From: Heritagella sp051881655
GTDB taxonomy: Bacteria > Bacillota > Clostridia > Oscillospirales > Acutalibacteraceae
Direction: 5' to 3'
Length of the DNA: 14,092 bases
Assembly: GCA_051881655.1 (NCBI GenBank)
Contig: JBJEQH010000089.1
Span: 1-14,092 of the forward strand
Shown here: positions 6,417-13,895 of the stretch, piece by piece
Layout: each line of letters starts with the position of its first letter
How positions within the stretch are numbered: the first letter of the stretch is position 1
Position numbers and translations under genes: made by a program
The notes under the pieces: model-generated
The model's database searches: none
The model's input: the letters and a program-made list of their open reading frames with translations, nothing else
Told to the model about the DNA's origin: nothing

Positions 6417-7436
6417 CTATCCCTCCTCCTTTCGGCTGAGCAGATACAAAAAGAACGGGGCGCCGATCACGGCTGTTAAAATCCCCAGGGGCAGTTCAGT
6501 GGTATAGAGGGTGCGGGCCAGATCATCCACCAGCAGCAGGAACCCTCCTCCCAGCAGAAAGCTGGCCGGCAGCAGGATGCGGCAGTCGCTTCCCACCAAT
6601 TTGCGGGCCATGTGCGGAACCACCAGTCCCACCCAGCCGATGATGCCGCTGACCGATACGCTGGCGGCCACCAGCAAGGTGGCGCACACAATTACCACGC
6701 CCCGCAGCCACCGGGTGGAAATTCCCAGGGCGCGGGCCTGTTCCTCCTCCATGGTGAGCAGATTGATCTTCCACCGAAGGAGAAACAACGGCACAAACCC
6801 CAGCAAAAGCGGAATCCATAGCCAGGTAAGGTCCTCAACCCCCGCGCCGGACAGCGAGCCCATCATCCAATAGGTGATCTCCGGCAGGGTATCGTGGGGA
6901 TCAGCGATCAGCTTGATATACGAGGTACCCGCCTGGAACAATGAGCTAATCATAATCCCGGACAAAATCAGCCCCAGCACCGGGCTGCCGCGGCTGAACC
7001 AGCTGCACAGCATGACCAGCCCCATGCACAGCAGACCGGATAAAAATGCGCACAGGGTAATGCCCATGCCGTCCAACCCCTGCACAATGGCCAGCGCCGC
7101 CCCGAACGCCGCCCCGGTGGACGCCCCCAGAACGTCGGGCGCCGCCATGGGGTTGCGGAAAATGCACTGGTACGAGGCCCCCGATACGGACAGCGCCGCC
7201 CCCACCAGAATGGCCAGCAGGATGCGCGGCAGCCGCACATACCACACGATATTTTCCGCCATGGCGGGCCAGCTGGCCTGTGTGGGGATCACCCGGGAAA
7301 CGAGGATCCCAAAAAGCTGCGGCAGCGAAATGGCATAGCGCCCCCACAGCACCGACAATAGTCCCAGGATAAGCAGCAACCCCAAAAGGGCCGCCAGAAT
7401 CAGCCGGCGGCGGCGCTCTCTTTTTCCCGTTTCCAC
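6417..7436 (-). CDS. FecCD-family ABC transporter permease, 339 aa
   Basis: Integral membrane subunit of a BtuC/FecD-type importer, with an N-terminal membrane segment after a basic start and about nine to ten hydrophobic segments in total. Family motifs include RLPRILLAILVGAALSVSGASYQCIFRNPMA (about residues 68-98) with the DVLGASTGAAFG stretch after it, and GIIGWVGLVVPHMAR near the C-terminus. The start is ambiguous: ATG at 7442 abuts the GGAGG ribosome site with no spacing, whereas GTG at 7436 has the ideal six-base gap, so GTG is preferred. It begins 16 bases after the binding-protein gene and ends one base before the ATPase start. One permease gene implies a homodimer, as in BtuCD. Confidence 0.93.
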   Translation of the reverse strand: METGKRERRRRLILAALLGLLLILGLLSVLWGRYAISLPQLFGILVSRVIPTQASWPAMAENIVWYVRLPRILLAILVGAALSVSGASYQCIFRNPMAAPDVLGASTGAAFGAALAIVQGLDGMGITLCAFLSGLLCMGLVMLCSWFSRGSPVLGLILSGIMISSLFQAGTSYIKLIADPHDTLPEITYWMMGSLSGAGVEDLTWLWIPLLLGFVPLFLLRWKINLLTMEEEQARALGISTRWLRGVVIVCATLLVAASVSVSGIIGWVGLVVPHMARKLVGSDCRILLPASFLLGGGFLLLVDDLARTLYTTELPLGILTAVIGAPFFLYLLSRKEEG

Positions 7437-7452
7437 GCGCATCCTCCTTTGC

Positions 7453-8559
7453 TTACTTCTCCTGCTGCATCAGAGCGTCATACTCTGCGTCGCTGAGCTC
7501 ATAGTGGTAGAAAAGGTCGTAATATTCCTTCACCTTCTCCCGCAGATCCCACGAGAACTCCCCGGGATAGACGGTGGTGCCGATCCACAGGATCCCCAGA
7601 TACCGGTTCACCGCAGGGGGCGAAACAAAGCTGTAGGGTCCACTGGGCACCTGATAGTACTGCCCGCTTTTCACGGCGCGCAGCTGCGGCCAGGCCCCTC
7701 CACTCACCTGCTGAGCGGGGGATGCCGTATTATAAAAGAACAGAAAATCAGGATCCCAGTTTGCCAGCTGTTCAAAATCAATGCGGGTCGAAGCATACAT
7801 CTGCGCATCCGCCGGAACGGCCACGTTTTTCACCATATAGGCCCACACCTCGTCAAAATAGGTACCCGAAGCAATACAGCCCAGCCCATCGGTACCGTTG
7901 AGAATGACGGCCTCTTTCTTTTCCACGGTTTCAAACACCCGGTCTGTCTCCTCGAGAATCCCCTCGATGTACAGGGCCAGCTCTTCGGCCTCTTCCTCCA
8001 TGCCCAGCAGCTCGCCCAGCATCCGGTAGGACTGCGCCGAATCCGTCAGCCCTCCTTCAATAAACACACAGGGAATCCCCAGCAGTTCCTGCAGATTGTC
8101 CAGGTCCTCGCAAATGGAGTCCTTCGCCTCGCCGAAATCAATGATGATGTCCGCCCCCAAGGTGGCCACTTCCTCCACATTCAGTTCACTCCCGGTTTTA
8201 TACAGGTTCCCGGTTTCCGGCAGGTCGCGGCAGCCGTCGCCCAGGTACTTCTCCTGCTCCGGGGTGATTGCCGTCGAGACCGACACCAGCTTGTCACAGG
8301 CCAGCGGCCACAAAAACATCTGGGCCATATCGCCGGAGGGGATGACCCGGGTAATCTCAGCAGGCACCTCCACCTGCCGGCCGGCGGAATCTGTAAAAAT
8401 GCGGGTCTCTGTTTCTGTGGGACTGCCGCTGTCCTTAGAAGCTCCTCCGTCTTTTTCCTCCGAAGGCGCCGCCGTACAGCCCGAGGAAACCAGCAGCATC
8501 CCCACCGTCAGGCAGAGGGCCATAAACCCGGATAAAATCTTTCTTCCACTTCTCTTCAT
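7453..8559 (-). CDS. ABC transporter substrate-binding lipoprotein, FepB/BtuF fold, 368 aa
   Basis: Extracytoplasmic binding protein of the FecCD-type importer. The N-terminus is a lipoprotein signal (MKRSGRKILSGFMALCLTVG, lipid Cys C28 after VSSG), followed by an acidic Ser-rich linker. The mature domain begins TRIFTDSAGRQVEVP, typical of class III metal-chelate binding proteins, and contains LGADIIIDFGEAKDS and the long connecting helix. The frame is open to 8757, but ATG at 8559 has AAAGGAGG seven bases upstream and gives the signal peptide. It lies 14 bases after the fmdE-like gene. No clear substrate signature is visible; metal chelate, cobalamin-like ligand or molybdate/tungstate are all possible. 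Confidence 0.93.
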   Translation of the reverse strand: MKRSGRKILSGFMALCLTVGMLLVSSGCTAAPSEEKDGGASKDSGSPTETETRIFTDSAGRQVEVPAEITRVIPSGDMAQMFLWPLACDKLVSVSTAITPEQEKYLGDGCRDLPETGNLYKTGSELNVEEVATLGADIIIDFGEAKDSICEDLDNLQELLGIPCVFIEGGLTDSAQSYRMLGELLGMEEEAEELALYIEGILEETDRVFETVEKKEAVILNGTDGLGCIASGTYFDEVWAYMVKNVAVPADAQMYASTRIDFEQLANWDPDFLFFYNTASPAQQVSGGAWPQLRAVKSGQYYQVPSGPYSFVSPPAVNRYLGILWIGTTVYPGEFSWDLREKVKEYYDLFYHYELSDAEYDALMQQEK

Positions 8560-8572
8560 TTTTCTTCCTCCT

Positions 8573-9097
8573 TTACCAGCCCCGGTCATAGGCGGAAAAG
8601 CAGTCCAGACAGACAACCTTTCCCTCCTGCAGGCGCATTTTGTGTTCAGGGGCCGTTTCGCCGCACGCCTCGCAAACCCGGGAAGCGAACAGCCGCGCCC
8701 GCTCCGGCAGGGCGGTGCGCACCTCTCCGATGGAGAAAATCTCCTCCTGCGGGCCATGGAGCAGATATTCCTGGTACTCCTCGCGGCTGCGGCTGCCCCG
8801 CTGCGCTTTCAGATACAGCCGGCACGAGCGCCCATTCTTGCGGTCATAAAATGAAAACGCCATTTTCCCGGTACCATGGTACAGCAGATTGCCCTTTCCC
8901 ATGGTGCAGCCCAGCAGAGCCTGAATCCCGTCCACGCCGCAGGCATCGTTCTCCGTAATACACACCAGGTCCTCATCTTCGGCGCGCCGGATCTGCCACA
9001 GCTGCTGCAGCACCAGCGCGGCGCGCACTCCGATGGCCAGCCCCGGGCAGCGGTGCCCGTGAAAGGCCACGGCCTTTTCCCAACTTGTCTGTTCCAT
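8573..9097 (-). CDS. FmdE-family protein with C-terminal zinc ribbon, 174 aa
   Basis: Homologue of subunit E of molybdenum formylmethanofuran dehydrogenase. It has the FHGHRCPGLAIG motif (12-23, putative metal ligands H13, H15 and C17) and a conserved NDACGVDGIQALLGCTMGKGN block. A zinc ribbon closes the protein (C142-X2-C145 and C163-X2-C166). Bacterial members are structurally known but not functionally settled. Start at 9097 is chosen over the longer frame to 9229, because AAGGAGG lies just before it and the upstream part is the terminator hairpin. It is the first gene of the importer operon. A role in handling or sensing the imported metal or oxyanion is an inference from this position. 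Confidence 0.88.
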   Translation of the reverse strand: MEQTSWEKAVAFHGHRCPGLAIGVRAALVLQQLWQIRRAEDEDLVCITENDACGVDGIQALLGCTMGKGNLLYHGTGKMAFSFYDRKNGRSCRLYLKAQRGSRSREEYQEYLLHGPQEEIFSIGEVRTALPERARLFASRVCEACGETAPEHKMRLQEGKVVCLDCFSAYDRGW

Positions 9098-9321
9098 CTC
9101 TTTTCCTCCTTCTTTGTTCCGGCAAAGAAAAAAGGGCCGCCGGATGTACCTGCTGTACATCCGGCAGCCCTTCTGAACTGCCCTTACAAAATTCATGGGA
9201 ATTTGTCCCCATCTCCCCCATCCTTTCAAAAAGAGGGGGATGCTCTCGGGGAAAACCCGATCGCTTTTCTTCGTAAAACTTATGAGCAGACTTCCTGTCC
9301 GCCTTCTCCGCTTCCTGCGGC
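9098..9321 (-). promoter_or_regulatory. Structured leader of the fmdE/ABC operon, riboswitch-like
   Basis: The transcript leader of about 220 nt contains successive hairpins: 9308-9320 (CCGC/GCGG) and 9286-9302 (GCGGAC/GUCUGC), both with the loop AGGAA in RNA, then 9246-9260 (UCGGG/CCCGA), 9214-9240 (six-bp GC stem) and 9195-9212 (seven-bp stem). Just before the terminator, 9178-9182 can pair with 9163-9167 (GGCAG with CUGCC). The latter is inside the terminator 5' arm, so this would be an antiterminator. I could not match it to a known riboswitch class. Confidence 0.55.
9124..9172 (-). terminator. Leader terminator before fmdE-like gene (candidate attenuator)
   Basis: Arms 9132-9149 and 9155-9172 form an 18-position stem with one mismatch. 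On the minus strand it is followed by TTTTTTCTTT. It lies between the promoter and the fmdE ribosome site, so it would stop transcription before the operon unless prevented. Confidence 0.85.
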
Positions 9322-9327
9322 CCTGTT

Positions 9328-9356
9328 ATCCTACCAGATTTTCGGGTTTTTGTCAA
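9328..9356 (-). promoter_or_regulatory. Promoter of the fmdE/ABC operon
   Basis: Minus strand TTGACA (9351-9356), 17-base spacer, TAGGAT (9328-9333). The start site near 9321 places the first hairpin at the very 5' end of the RNA. No terminator is seen between the upstream GyrI-like gene (stop at 9418) and this promoter, so some read-through is possible. Confidence 0.85.
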
Positions 9357-9417
9357 ATCCCGGATTCCACGGTTATACAGGCATACGGATAATCTCTCTG
9401 TTGTTGCCCGTTTCCCC

Positions 9418-10059
9418 TTATCCCCCGTTCCTTTTCCGGATGGGATGGCGCAAAACGGTTCTCCATTTTTCCGGGGGAACCTTTCGGGCATCGGAGAGAT
9501 AGATTTCGTGGTGGAGACGGCCGGACGCAAAGTCCTCCTCCCATCCGTTTTCCGCCAGATACGCCTGCATCTTCATCAGGCTTTCCGGTTCCTCGTCAAA
9601 GGGACCCAGGTGCATCATCTGCACGCACCACCCCTCCTCAACCGTGAGAAACTCGGCCGGGGTACTGTCGATTCCCTTCTTTCCGGCGACCTCCGCCACG
9701 GCCCAGTCAAAATCCTCCCGGGTAATAAATTCCGGCAGACGGATCATCGAGATCCAGCAGAAATCCTGCTTTCTCTCAAAATCCACGCCTGCCCGGCCCT
9801 CCTGCCACCAGAATCCCTCCAGCGGCGGGACGACGTATTCGAAAAAGCCCTGGATTTTATGGCCGCTTTTGGCGCTCATGCGCAGGGTGTACGCCACGGC
9901 ATACAGAAGGCCGATCGCCCGTCTATAGGCGCCGCCCTCCTCATTGGGGTCCCCTTTTCCGCGCACCGCCACATAATTCATCGGGGGAATTTTTACAACT
10001 TGTGGTTTATTTTTTGGAAGATAAAACTCTTTGTATTCCTTTTTGTAGTCAAACGCCAT
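9418..10059 (-). CDS. GyrI-like domain protein, 213 aa
   Basis: Protein of the GyrI-like small-molecule-binding family (COG4832 type), related to the ligand domain of SOUL/GyrI/BmrR proteins. The N-terminal part begins MAFDYKKEYKEFYLPKNKP, with a VVKIPPMNYVAVRGKGDPNE segment that is characteristic. The C-terminal part contains MMHLGPFDEEPESL and HHEIYLSDARKVPPEKWRTVLRHPI, again typical. Start ATG at 10059 is chosen; a GTG one codon upstream (10062) is also possible. AGGAGG lies upstream in the end of the YjbR gene. It is the last gene of the operon WYL regulator, YjbR, GyrI, a combination often seen in Firmicutes. Function is unknown; binding of xenobiotics is suspected for the family. Confidence 0.87.
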   Translation of the reverse strand: MAFDYKKEYKEFYLPKNKPQVVKIPPMNYVAVRGKGDPNEEGGAYRRAIGLLYAVAYTLRMSAKSGHKIQGFFEYVVPPLEGFWWQEGRAGVDFERKQDFCWISMIRLPEFITREDFDWAVAEVAGKKGIDSTPAEFLTVEEGWCVQMMHLGPFDEEPESLMKMQAYLAENGWEEDFASGRLHHEIYLSDARKVPPEKWRTVLRHPIRKRNGG

Positions 10060-10074
10060 CACTCTTTCCTCCTC

Positions 10075-10488
10075 TCAGCCGGAAAACGCAGTCCCGCAGC
10101 TGCTGATTCCCCCAGCCTCTGCCCTGGCCGCCTCTAAAATCTCCCGCTGCTTTTTCCGGCTGAAGCTCCCCAGCACCAGTCGGTAGGACTGATCCAGAAG
10201 CTCCTTCATCAATGAATCGGGCACCGTCCCGTCGGGCCGGATGGAATTCCAATGCACCTTGTTCATGTAATAACCGGGGAGGATGTCCTCATACTGTCCC
10301 CGCAGAAAGTCGCCCTCCTCCGGCCGGAGCTTGAGGGTAATGTAGTAAGGCCGGTTCTCCTCGTCCAGACACACGGCGGCGAACATTTTATCTCCAATTT
10401 TATAGCGGATCCAGTTCCAGTCCCTCTGCAGGTCCTTGGTCACCCCTTCCTTTTCCAATAAATAGTCATCCAGCCATTCATACCGCAT
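10075..10488 (-). CDS. MmcQ/YjbR-family protein, 137 aa
   Basis: Small cytoplasmic protein of the MmcQ/YjbR family, which has a fold similar to some DNA-binding proteins but no settled activity. Family features are the N-terminal helix with WLDDYLLEKEGVTKDL, the KIGDKMFAAVCLDE strand, the ITLKLRPEEGDFLRGQY segment, and the signature MNKVHWNSIRPDGTVPDSLMKELLDQSY. The GAGGAAATCGGG before the ATG at 10488 lies just past the stop of the WYL regulator at 10501. The next gene starts 15 bases after this stop, so all three genes form one operon. Residues beyond about 125 are Ala/Gly rich and not conserved. Confidence 0.87.
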   Translation of the reverse strand: MRYEWLDDYLLEKEGVTKDLQRDWNWIRYKIGDKMFAAVCLDEENRPYYITLKLRPEEGDFLRGQYEDILPGYYMNKVHWNSIRPDGTVPDSLMKELLDQSYRLVLGSFSRKKQREILEAARAEAGGISSCGTAFSG

Positions 10489-10500
10489 CCCGATTTCCTC

Positions 10501-11409
10501 CTATTTTTCGTATTTTTTCCGCATCTCCCCGGCACTTCGGTACAGTTCCTGCCGGATTTCCTCCGGCTCCAGAAGCTCGGCCTTCTCCCGGAAGGACAGC
10601 AGCCAGGAGAGCAGATTTTCCTTATCCGTGTAGTCGGCACAGAACAGCAGCGTTCCGTCTCCCTGCGTCTGAAAGCTGTCCACGCCGAACTCCTCCACCA
10701 GCCGCCATTTGCAGTCCGGAGCAAACCGGATTTTCACCCGCAGGCCCCCGGGGAAAATCCGCTCGTTGCGCAAATCCGGCAGCGGGGCCGCCCGCTTTGC
10801 AAACCGGCGGTCGGAAACGCACAGGTTATCCATGCGGTTCAGCTTAAAAAGCCGGTAATCCTCCCGCGCCGTACACCAGCCCCACACATACCAGCTGGAC
10901 CAGCGGAAAATCAGGTAATACGGCTCGATGCACCGCAGGCTCTCCCCCTTGGGGGAAAAATAGCGGAATTTTAGTTCTTTCGCTTCCTCAATGGCCGTGC
11001 GGATCTCCACGATTTTGGGCGCCAGCGACCCCTTGTACCAGGAGGACAGGTCAATCCAGATGGACTGGCCCCCCTGCAGAAAATCGGAGGAACCGACCGA
11101 CAGCTTTTCCATCAGCTGTCCGTACCGGTTGGTCCCGTAAACGCTGTCCAAACTGCGCAGCCCCGCCAGGATGTCCTGCATCTCCCCGCGGGTCAGCAGC
11201 GTGCGGTCCATTTTATACCCGCTGACAATGGAGATGCCGCCCCCTTTTCCCTGCCGGGTGACAATGGGAATCCCGGCTTTGCACAGATCCTCGACATCCC
11301 GGTTGATCGTCCGCCGCGAGACCTCGAATCGCTGGGCGAGATCGGGGGCCGTCACCGTCTCCTTTTGCAGCAGGATGGAAAGGATCCCGATTAACCGGTC
11401 CATTTTCAT
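10501..11409 (-). CDS. YafY-type transcriptional regulator, HTH plus WYL domain, 302 aa
   Basis: Transcription factor with an N-terminal winged helix (about 3-62: LIGILSILLQKETVTAPDLAQRFEVSRRTINRDVEDL, then the GKGGG wing). A WYL ligand-sensing domain follows (about 135-205) with the family motif present as SSWYVWGWC and the downstream DYRLFKLNRM. A C-terminal WCX extension runs from about 220 to the end. Such proteins usually sense nucleic acid or small ligands. ATG at 11409 with GGGGAG upstream is preferred; a second Met at codon 3 is possible. It is the first gene of its operon, driven from 11469-11496. It may regulate its own unit, but no clear operator was identified. Confidence 0.92.
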   Translation of the reverse strand: MKMDRLIGILSILLQKETVTAPDLAQRFEVSRRTINRDVEDLCKAGIPIVTRQGKGGGISIVSGYKMDRTLLTRGEMQDILAGLRSLDSVYGTNRYGQLMEKLSVGSSDFLQGGQSIWIDLSSWYKGSLAPKIVEIRTAIEEAKELKFRYFSPKGESLRCIEPYYLIFRWSSWYVWGWCTAREDYRLFKLNRMDNLCVSDRRFAKRAAPLPDLRNERIFPGGLRVKIRFAPDCKWRLVEEFGVDSFQTQGDGTLLFCADYTDKENLLSWLLSFREKAELLEPEEIRQELYRSAGEMRKKYEK

Positions 11410-11468
11410 TTGCCTCTCCCCTTTTCTATCCTATCGAATAAAACACGCCATCTCTCTGTCCTGTTTTC

Positions 11469-11496
11469 AGTATATCCCATGAAATTTTTTTGGCAA
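11469..11496 (-). promoter_or_regulatory. Promoter of the WYL regulator operon
   Basis: Minus strand TTGCCA (11491-11496), 16-base spacer, TATACT (11469-11474). The start site is near 11462, about 50 bases before the ATG. Confidence 0.7.
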
Positions 11497-11516
11497 TCCC
11501 TTTTTGGGCAGAAAGC

Positions 11517-11559
11517 AAAAAGGGCGCCCCCCGCATTTTTGCCCAGGGGACGCCTTTTT
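11517..11559 (-). terminator. Intrinsic terminator of the methyltransferase/CobW operon
   Basis: A GC-rich interrupted stem (AAAAAGG at 11517-11523 with CCTTTTT at 11553-11559, plus an inner CG/CCC stem with small bulges) follows the CobW-type gene stop at 11585. On the minus strand it ends in CCCTTTTTGC. Confidence 0.75.
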
Positions 11560-11584
11560 GTTTCTTCGCTTCACAAAACTGTTT

Positions 11585-12511
11585 TCATTCTTTGGAAAGA
11601 ATAAAGGAATCGTACCATTTGCAGGCTTGCGCAACGGCGGGCCGAATGCGCATACCCGCTCCGTACAGGACATTCAGGATTCCCTGTTTTTCCGGGGGAA
11701 CCTTTTCGGAATACGGGGCCAGAGAAATCGTTGTCCCCACCCCATCCACCAACACCATTCCCAAATCCCGGGTGGAAATAAATCCCTTGATTCGAAAAGT
11801 CTGCTCGGCAAACATGCGGATAAACATCTCCAGCTCATATGCACGGATGCTTTCCGCGATTCGCAGGGTGATTCTCCCCACGGTCAGATCCTCAATCAGA
11901 AGATTTCCGTTTTTATCTCCGTTTTGGGCAGCACTCAACTTTTCCAAAAAATCCGGGGGAATCCTCCCGAAAGAAGTTTCCAGTATCGGAAGATCCGGTC
12001 TCTGCTCCTGAATGAGGCGCCGCGTCTGGCGAAGCTGATCGTCCCCGGCCAAATCCGTTTTATTTACCACGGCGATATCACTGGCTGCCAATTGACGTGT
12101 GCACGCCCGGGCCGTATCATACAGTTTGGGAAACCGCACCGCATCCACCAGACAGATGGCACCCTTATACTGGATATGGGGAAAACGTACCGTCTGATCA
12201 AACAATCTCCGTACCCCAGTGGGGTCCGACAACCCGGAGGCCTCCGTTATAATCACATCCGGTTTTTCTCCGGCCGACTCCTGCAAAACCTGCTCGAACT
12301 GATCCATCCGGCAGGAACAGAATACCGATCCCCCTGAAATCTCGCGCAGATCCGTGCTCATCCCGGAAAGAAGGGTGCCATCCACTCCTTCCTTCCCGAA
12401 TTCATTCACGATAATCTGCATTTTCTGTCCGGCAAACAGCCGGAGAAAGTGCTTCAGAAACGAGGTCTTTCCCGCCCCGAGGAATCCGGTAATCAGGTAC
12501 AGCCCGCTCAT
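11585..12511 (-). CDS. CobW/COG0523-family GTPase, 308 aa
   Basis: P-loop GTPase of the G3E family, members of which load metals or assist metalloenzymes. Walker A is GFLGAGKT (9-16), the Walker B-like region is VIITEASG (E90), and the guanine motif is NKTD (150-153). Between them, where most members have a CxCC metal motif, this protein has GSVFCSC (C65 and C67), so it is a variant. The C-terminal domain ends in ALxYSEK-like and CKWYDS segments. ATG at 12511 is preferred over the longer frame to 12550; GGGGAG of the preceding gene end serves as ribosome site. Only four bases separate it from the methyltransferase stop, so the two are coupled. It probably serves the corrinoid or metal chemistry of its partner; target unproven. 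Confidence 0.9.
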   Translation of the reverse strand: MSGLYLITGFLGAGKTSFLKHFLRLFAGQKMQIIVNEFGKEGVDGTLLSGMSTDLREISGGSVFCSCRMDQFEQVLQESAGEKPDVIITEASGLSDPTGVRRLFDQTVRFPHIQYKGAICLVDAVRFPKLYDTARACTRQLAASDIAVVNKTDLAGDDQLRQTRRLIQEQRPDLPILETSFGRIPPDFLEKLSAAQNGDKNGNLLIEDLTVGRITLRIAESIRAYELEMFIRMFAEQTFRIKGFISTRDLGMVLVDGVGTTISLAPYSEKVPPEKQGILNVLYGAGMRIRPAVAQACKWYDSFILSKE

Positions 12512-12515
12512 GGCC

Positions 12516-13895
12516 TCACTCCCCGCAGGCCGCAATAGCTTCCCGCACATCGGCTTCCAGCTCTGCCCGGGCAGGAATCATGGATCGGTACTTCAGCTGA
12601 CCATTTATATAGAGAGAAGGCAGATTCGGCACTCCCATTTTTATGCACCGGGCCACATTTTCCCGGTAAATAAATTTGTACTCCACGATATCAATCGCAT
12701 CGCCAAACGTCTCGGCCACCTGACAGACTGCCCCCATCATATAGCCGCAGGCTGCACACTGCGCAGAATCCAGCGTAAACACTTCGATCAGCGGTTTTTT
12801 CAGGTGTGCATAATCGGGCAGCTCCACACCGGAAACATCCACGGCCTCGGCCTGATAATTTCTGACCATTTCCCGCACCGCATCGGTCTCAATGGCAGCT
12901 TGGGCAACACCAATCCCATTTTCCACCGGAACATTATACGGCATATCGCATCCCGGGGCCAGAATAAAGTTTCGTTTCTCCTTCACCGAATCCAGAAGAT
13001 CCACGGTGAATTTCATGTTATCCTGCTGATTGCCCAGCAGCATAACCGACGTCAGCGGAATATTCCCGCCAATCGCCACATTATAGCGGTCACAGATCTC
13101 CTTGGCCGCCAACAGATTCACATTTTCGTCCACGCTGATGGAATCCGGCTCCGTTTGGCACATGGCCTCTATATTGCGGGTGGCATCCCCGCAGACAAAG
13201 AACGAGGACAGGCCCCCGGCTTCGCGGATATGATGAAAAATTTCTCGGTACGGCGCTTCCATAAACTGCCGGAAGTGATGCACAGAAATCTGAGAAATCA
13301 GAGGATCCACGACGGCAATCACATCCATTCCCGCTTCCAGATAGTATTCCGCCATGCGCATACAGACTTTGGTGGTAAAGGCAAACAGATCCGCTACTTC
13401 GTCCTCAAAATCGTACATATCCGTAAACAGATTGTTGCCCCGCAAATGCGAAGCCAGCGTGAACGGTCCGCACACCAATCCGTACAGCGCGGTTGTATCC
13501 CCCACCGCTTCTTTCATCCGGTGCATCACATCCAGTACATAGGGAATTCTTCCGGAGGTTTTCCGGGGAATTTTACAGTCGCAGGGCGTGAGCGGAGGCT
13601 CTTCGTCACTGCCGTCCAGGGGATGATCCGAAACGGAGGGAGGACAGTCATCGGCCCAGGTGAGTCCACAGCCCAGGCATTCCGCCTCAATCTGCAAATC
13701 GAAGATCACGGGCTGTCCATCGGGTTTATACAACCGGTTTACTTCCATCAGGGATTCGAATGCCTTATCCGCATCGGTCAACATTTCCGTAGCGGTATAT
13801 CCCTTCAGCTTTCCCGCATGAACCCCGGCAAACGGAACCCACGGGGCCCGCTCGGTTTCCTCATGGTGCAGGGTGCGCAGCAGTAATTCTTTCAT
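12516..13895 (-). CDS. MtaA/UroD-family methyltransferase fused to a thioredoxin-like domain, 459 aa
   Basis: Residues about 1-345 are a UroD-type (beta-alpha)8 barrel of the MtaA/CmuA group, which moves methyl groups between corrinoid proteins and thiols. Residues about 366-459 form a thioredoxin/glutaredoxin-like domain with the redox motif C380-A-A-C383 and a cis-Pro region (GVPNLPSLYING). The barrel keeps the second zinc-ligand Cys (C235 in FFVCGDA) and the third (C316 in APGCDMP). The usual His two residues before C235 is Phe (F233), so the metal site may be altered. ATG at 13895 is chosen: GGGAGG lies nine bases upstream, and an earlier ATG is out of frame. It is followed within four bases by the CobW-type gene. 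Substrate unknown. Confidence 0.88.
   Translation of the reverse strand: MKELLLRTLHHEETERAPWVPFAGVHAGKLKGYTATEMLTDADKAFESLMEVNRLYKPDGQPVIFDLQIEAECLGCGLTWADDCPPSVSDHPLDGSDEEPPLTPCDCKIPRKTSGRIPYVLDVMHRMKEAVGDTTALYGLVCGPFTLASHLRGNNLFTDMYDFEDEVADLFAFTTKVCMRMAEYYLEAGMDVIAVVDPLISQISVHHFRQFMEAPYREIFHHIREAGGLSSFFVCGDATRNIEAMCQTEPDSISVDENVNLLAAKEICDRYNVAIGGNIPLTSVMLLGNQQDNMKFTVDLLDSVKEKRNFILAPGCDMPYNVPVENGIGVAQAAIETDAVREMVRNYQAEAVDVSGVELPDYAHLKKPLIEVFTLDSAQCAACGYMMGAVCQVAETFGDAIDIVEYKFIYRENVARCIKMGVPNLPSLYINGQLKYRSMIPARAELEADVREAIAACGE

Noticed and set aside
9098..9229. N-terminal extension of the FmdE-like protein to a start at 9229
   Set aside because: The extension would be translated from the leader hairpins and the terminator. 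The ATG at 9097 has a strong ribosome site and fits the family N-terminus.
9286..9320. Tandem hairpins as an ANTAR antiterminator target
   Set aside because: ANTAR targets need hexaloops with A at position 1 and G at position 4. These loops are five bases (AGGAA) and do not fit.
12354..13886. Plus-strand open frame of 510 codons opposite the methyltransferase
   Set aside because: The minus strand encodes conserved UroD and thioredoxin motifs. The plus frame is His/Arg rich without known motifs and has no promoter or ribosome site.
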